Below, piece after piece: positions 60,966 to 64,000 of a DNA stretch of 64,000 bases. Below the pieces are notes generated by a model, which was given only the letters and a program-made list of their open reading frames with translations, was not told the origin of the DNA and made no database searches. The position numbers and the translations under genes are program-made. Every line of letters starts with the position of its first letter. Positions within the stretch are counted from its first letter, which is position 1. Source of the stretch: Drosophila pseudoobscura (Eukaryota; Arthropoda; Insecta; Diptera; Drosophilidae). The DNA is taken from assembly GCF_009870125.1 (NCBI RefSeq), contig NC_046679.1:27094001-27158000 (forward strand), in the 5' to 3' direction.

Positions 60966-62909
60966 TTTGTTGCTGCTTTGCTTTTGGCCCTGTATTCTTC
61001 GTTTTGTTCTTTATTCTTATTCCGTTTTGGGCTACTGTTGTTGTTGTTATTGGCCCTGTGGCCCGTAAGCCAGGTTTTGGTTTCGTTCTCCTCTCTCTCT
61101 CTCGCTGTGCTCGCTCTTTTAGCTTCAATTTTGTTTTGTGGTCTGTAATTAACTGGACGGCGGCATAGTCGTCCCCAGAGGTTGGACTCCAATCTCAGTT
61201 TTTCAGTCTGTTAGGCTCTCTGTCTCTCACAAATACGTTCTGTCTTCCTCTTTCAATATTATTATTTTGTATGCTGCTTTTGCTTCTTGTCTTTTGTATT
61301 CACTCGCACGCACACAATCACAAATCACAGAGCGCATACGTGAGAACCAAAACCGAACAACCAACCGCCTCCACCTCCACTCTCCGCAATCTCATGCGCT
61401 CTCACTCTCTCTCTCACCACTCTCTTGCTGGCGAGTAGCTGTTCTGTTGTTGTTGGGGTGAATAACTTGCGTGGCGGCGACTGGGCTGGTTCGCTCTCTC
61501 TCCCTCTCTCTCACTCACTTCTTTAGGCTCTTTCACTGTTTCGCGCTCGCTCTCGGGCAGCGTTTAAACTTTTTCGTTTTTTTTTCACAGAAATTTAATT
61601 TCTTTTAAATGGAAACTTGCGACTATATATTTTATGTGGGCTTTTCTCGACAGCTCTGGGAGCATGTGTGTGTGGCCACGTGAATGATTTAATGTTGTTA
61701 GTTTTTCATACAGGAAAAACGTAAATGATTTAATTTTTGTTTCAGGAAAAACGTGAATGATTTATAATATTAGTTAATTTTCCCAGACAGGAAAAGCCAC
61801 ATATTATTGGTTTGCGCGCTTTTTAAATTGACAACAACAAATAGACACAAAAAAATTCACTTCACTAAGAGGAAACAACAATTGCCACTCGAGGGGCTGG
61901 CTGCACATGCACGGAAGCTGCAGCAGCGTTGTTGCACGGCCGTTCGGAGTTGAATTTGTATTAAACATTAAACTCTGCTGCCTTGAAGCGTTTGCTTAGA
62001 AGCGTTGCACGCACCAAAAACGTTTTGCAGGGAGTAAGCCAGAGAGAGCGCAGCTCTCAGAGTGCGATGAAAGAGCACGGCACACTGTGCACTGTTGTTG
62101 CTGGCAGTCCGTCGCAAGGTAGAATCGTAAAAGGTAAGGGAAAACAAAGAAAGCCCAGTTATAGCAGCGCAACAGAGAGCGAGAGAACGAGGGATGACCG
62201 AACCTTGTATTCCAGTTATACCATGGTCCATCGTCTGTCGTGGCAGCCGGTTTTCAGTTGGGGATTATTGAAACGTACGTATGTATGTATACATTTTTTG
62301 AGAGTGCAAGAGTATATAAGTGTGTGCTATGTCTGCACGTAGGCCAGACACGCACCAACACAAACACATGTCCACCGGTGTGCAGACAAAAAGAAACAGC
62401 AGCAGCAACAACAACAACAACAGCACCAAGAGCATAAGAACACACGGCGACAGCATAAAAATAAATACTTACATACATACTTATAGTCAGCGGGTGAGGG
62501 AGGTGAGGTGTACAAACGGAGGCACAAAAGTTAACTGGAAAAACGTCACCCAGTGAGCACACAGAGTGAGAGGAAGTCCTAGACAATGTTTTAGTGAGCA
62601 ATTAGCACCATTTAAGAGATTGCAAATAATGTAAGGCTTAAAAGCTATGCATCTTCTAAGAGCATTAACCCGGTTGGGCCACTCTTATTTAAGACGTAGT
62701 AGCTCTAGGTGGAAACATCATCTAAAAAACTGTTAAATGCATAATTTCCAACACCATCACATCAAACCACCTGAGCCTTAACACTAGGAGGACAGTAAAA
62801 TTATATGAGATTCCCTATTTTATTGCATACAAAATGTTGACTGTGCAGTGACTACAGTTAAAAACGAGGGGGAACGTTGTGAGTTGCTGCGGACACCGCA
62901 ACTCTACGG
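60966..62909 (-). other. Alh upstream region: 5' UTR, promoter or intron
   Basis: Sequence upstream of the ATG at 60965. It is rich in CTCTCT/GAGAGA tracts (61085-61110, 61400-61430, 61490-61520), the kind bound by GAGA factor, and includes CAA/CAG runs near 62396-62430. Whether it is a proximal promoter for the short isoform, an intron of the long isoform, or both cannot be decided from the sequence. No other gene is seen. Confidence 0.5.
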
Positions 62910-63987
62910 TTATACCCGATACTAAGTCAGTATGGCTCTCCTCTGGCAGACGCCGCTAATATTAAACGACACGACAAAGAGTGCGTGCGAGAGAGACAGA
63001 AAATCAGTCTGAGCTACGCGCTGCGTAACCACTGCAAATTGATTTGTTCCTTTTGGCTATAAAAATGATCTGATCTGATCCAGATTCACCAATCTGATAG
63101 ATATGGTCATTATCTATGATTCTGCGTTTTTAGTTTTCTCAAATTTGCAATATTGTGGATGCAACAGATTTTCGTCCTTTGTGGGGGCGGAAGGGGGTGG
63201 GACAAAATTTTGAGATATACGTTTTATAGTGACATCTTAAAGGAGTGTGTGTACCAAATTTGGTTACTCTAGCCTTAATAGTCTCTGAGATTTGTGGTTG
63301 CCTCAGATTTTCGTCCTTTGCGGGGGCGGAAGGGGGTGTGGCGAAATTTGGACAGGAAACGGTCAAGGTCCGATATCACAGGAGTGTGGATACCAAATTT
63401 GGTTGCTCTGGCTTTTATAGGTTCTGAGATCCTTGAACTCATATTTTGCAATTGGCAAAACCGACCATGAAACCTGTGTGTTAGAGTGAGACAGAGCGAG
63501 AAAGAGTGATATTGTTTTCGTGATTCTGGCTGTAATAATTATACGATCTGGTTCAGATTTTGCACTCTAGAAGATATAGTAAACTTCTACGATTCTGCGT
63601 TTTTAGTTTTCTCGTATCGTCGAAATTGTGGATGCCACAGATTTTCGCCCTTTGTGGGGGCGGAAGTGGGCGGGGCAAAGTTTTGAAATATTTTTGGAGC
63701 AGTGACATATCACAGAAGTCTGGATCCAAAACATCGTTGCTCTAGCTCTTATAGTCTTTGAGCATTAGGCGCTGAAGGGGACGGACAGACGGACAGACGG
63801 ACGGACGGACGGACGGACAGACGGACAGACGGACAGACAGACATGGCTCAATCGACTCGGCTATTGATGCTGATCAAGAATATATATCCTTTATAGGGTC
63901 GGAAACGATTCCTTCTGGACGTTACACACATCCACTTTTACCACAAATCTAATATACCCCAATACTCATTTTGAGTATCGGGTATAA
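62910..63987 (+). mobile_element. DINE-1-like (INE-1/SGM-type, non-autonomous Helitron) element, looks whole
   Basis: 1,078 nt bounded by exact 14-nt inverted repeats: TTATACCCGATACT at 62910-62923 and AGTATCGGGTATAA at 63974-63987. A 3' hairpin (ATACTCATTTTGAGTAT) lies just inside the right end. The interior holds three copies of an ATTTTCG(T/C)CCTTTG(T/C)GGGGGCGGAAG motif (about 63167, 63305 and 63638). A duplicated block around TCTGCGTTTTTAGTTTTCTC precedes the first and third copies. A GACG/GACA microsatellite and the ATATTCTTGATCAGCAT block (minus strand) complete it. No transposase or Rep/Helicase frame is present. Confidence 0.7.
63779..63841 (+). repeat. GGAC/AGAC tetranucleotide microsatellite
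   Basis: About 15 units of GGACGGAC/AGACGGAC inside the DINE-1-like element, in the place where this family usually carries a variable microsatellite. A shorter relative (GTCTGTCCGTCTGTCTG) is in the 47-kb remnant. Confidence 0.85.
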
Positions 63988-64000
63988 AAACCAGCCCAAC

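Noticed and set aside
63779-63841. Tandem tetranucleotide array considered as a CRISPR-like or satellite array
   Set aside because: Simple microsatellite inside a DINE-1-like element in a fly genome; there are no spacers.

Overview
The window is fly genomic DNA from the Drosophila obscura group, Muller element E (3R of D. melanogaster). Evidence: short introns, the ninaE rhodopsin (opening [16 protein letters not shown]), genes that sit together around cytological band 92B in D. melanogaster, and DINE-1-type repeats that look obscura-like. The species call is inference. No bacterial or viral locus and no complete autonomous transposon was found. Twelve protein genes lie wholly in the window, and a thirteenth, Alh, runs through it with part of its 5' end probably beyond.

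Layout. 0.1-3.4 kb (+): mitochondrial ClpX. 4.9-11.3 kb (-): PP2A B'' subunit (CG4733). 15.4-17.1 kb (+): ninaE (Rh1) with a recognisable photoreceptor promoter. 18.9-23.9 kb (-): the MAP3K Ask1. 25.3-26.8 kb (-): a C2H2 zinc-finger gene with an internal duplication. 27.4-28.7 kb (-): short-chain acyl-CoA dehydrogenase (Arc42), head to head with a second zinc-finger gene at 29.0-30.0 kb (+). 31.3-38.0 kb (+): an ABCC/MRP transporter (CG4562). 38.9-40.3 kb (-): TMEM256-like membrane protein (CG4686). 40.7-42.1 kb (+): secreted serine carboxypeptidase (CG4572). 42.2-43.0 kb (-): mitochondrial rRNA 2'-O-methyltransferase (MRM2 type). 43.7-45.5 kb (+): alpha-tubulin (84B/84D type). 47.8-48.2 kb (+): e(y)2b, the intron-bearing ENY2 paralogue. 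48.6-61.0 kb (-): Alhambra (Alh, AF10 homologue). Most genes belong to the 92B block. From alpha-tubulin onward the genes are those of band 84 in D. melanogaster, so a rearrangement junction probably lies near 42-43.7 kb.

Most worth following up: an in-frame UGA in Alh followed by 282 further coding codons across one intron; an in-frame UGA-C in CG4562 followed by 45 codons; a phase-matched alternative micro-exon in Alh; a 63-nt stop-free intron in CG4733; a probable one-base frameshift through the first finger of the zinc-finger gene near 26.7 kb; an irritans-type mariner MITE and a DINE-1 remnant upstream of e(y)2b; and a whole-looking DINE-1-like element at the right edge. Gene models were built by hand from splice consensus, reading phase and remembered protein families. 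Exon edges are exact where the phases close; transcription starts, UTRs and enhancers are inferred. No tRNA, rRNA or CRISPR array was seen.
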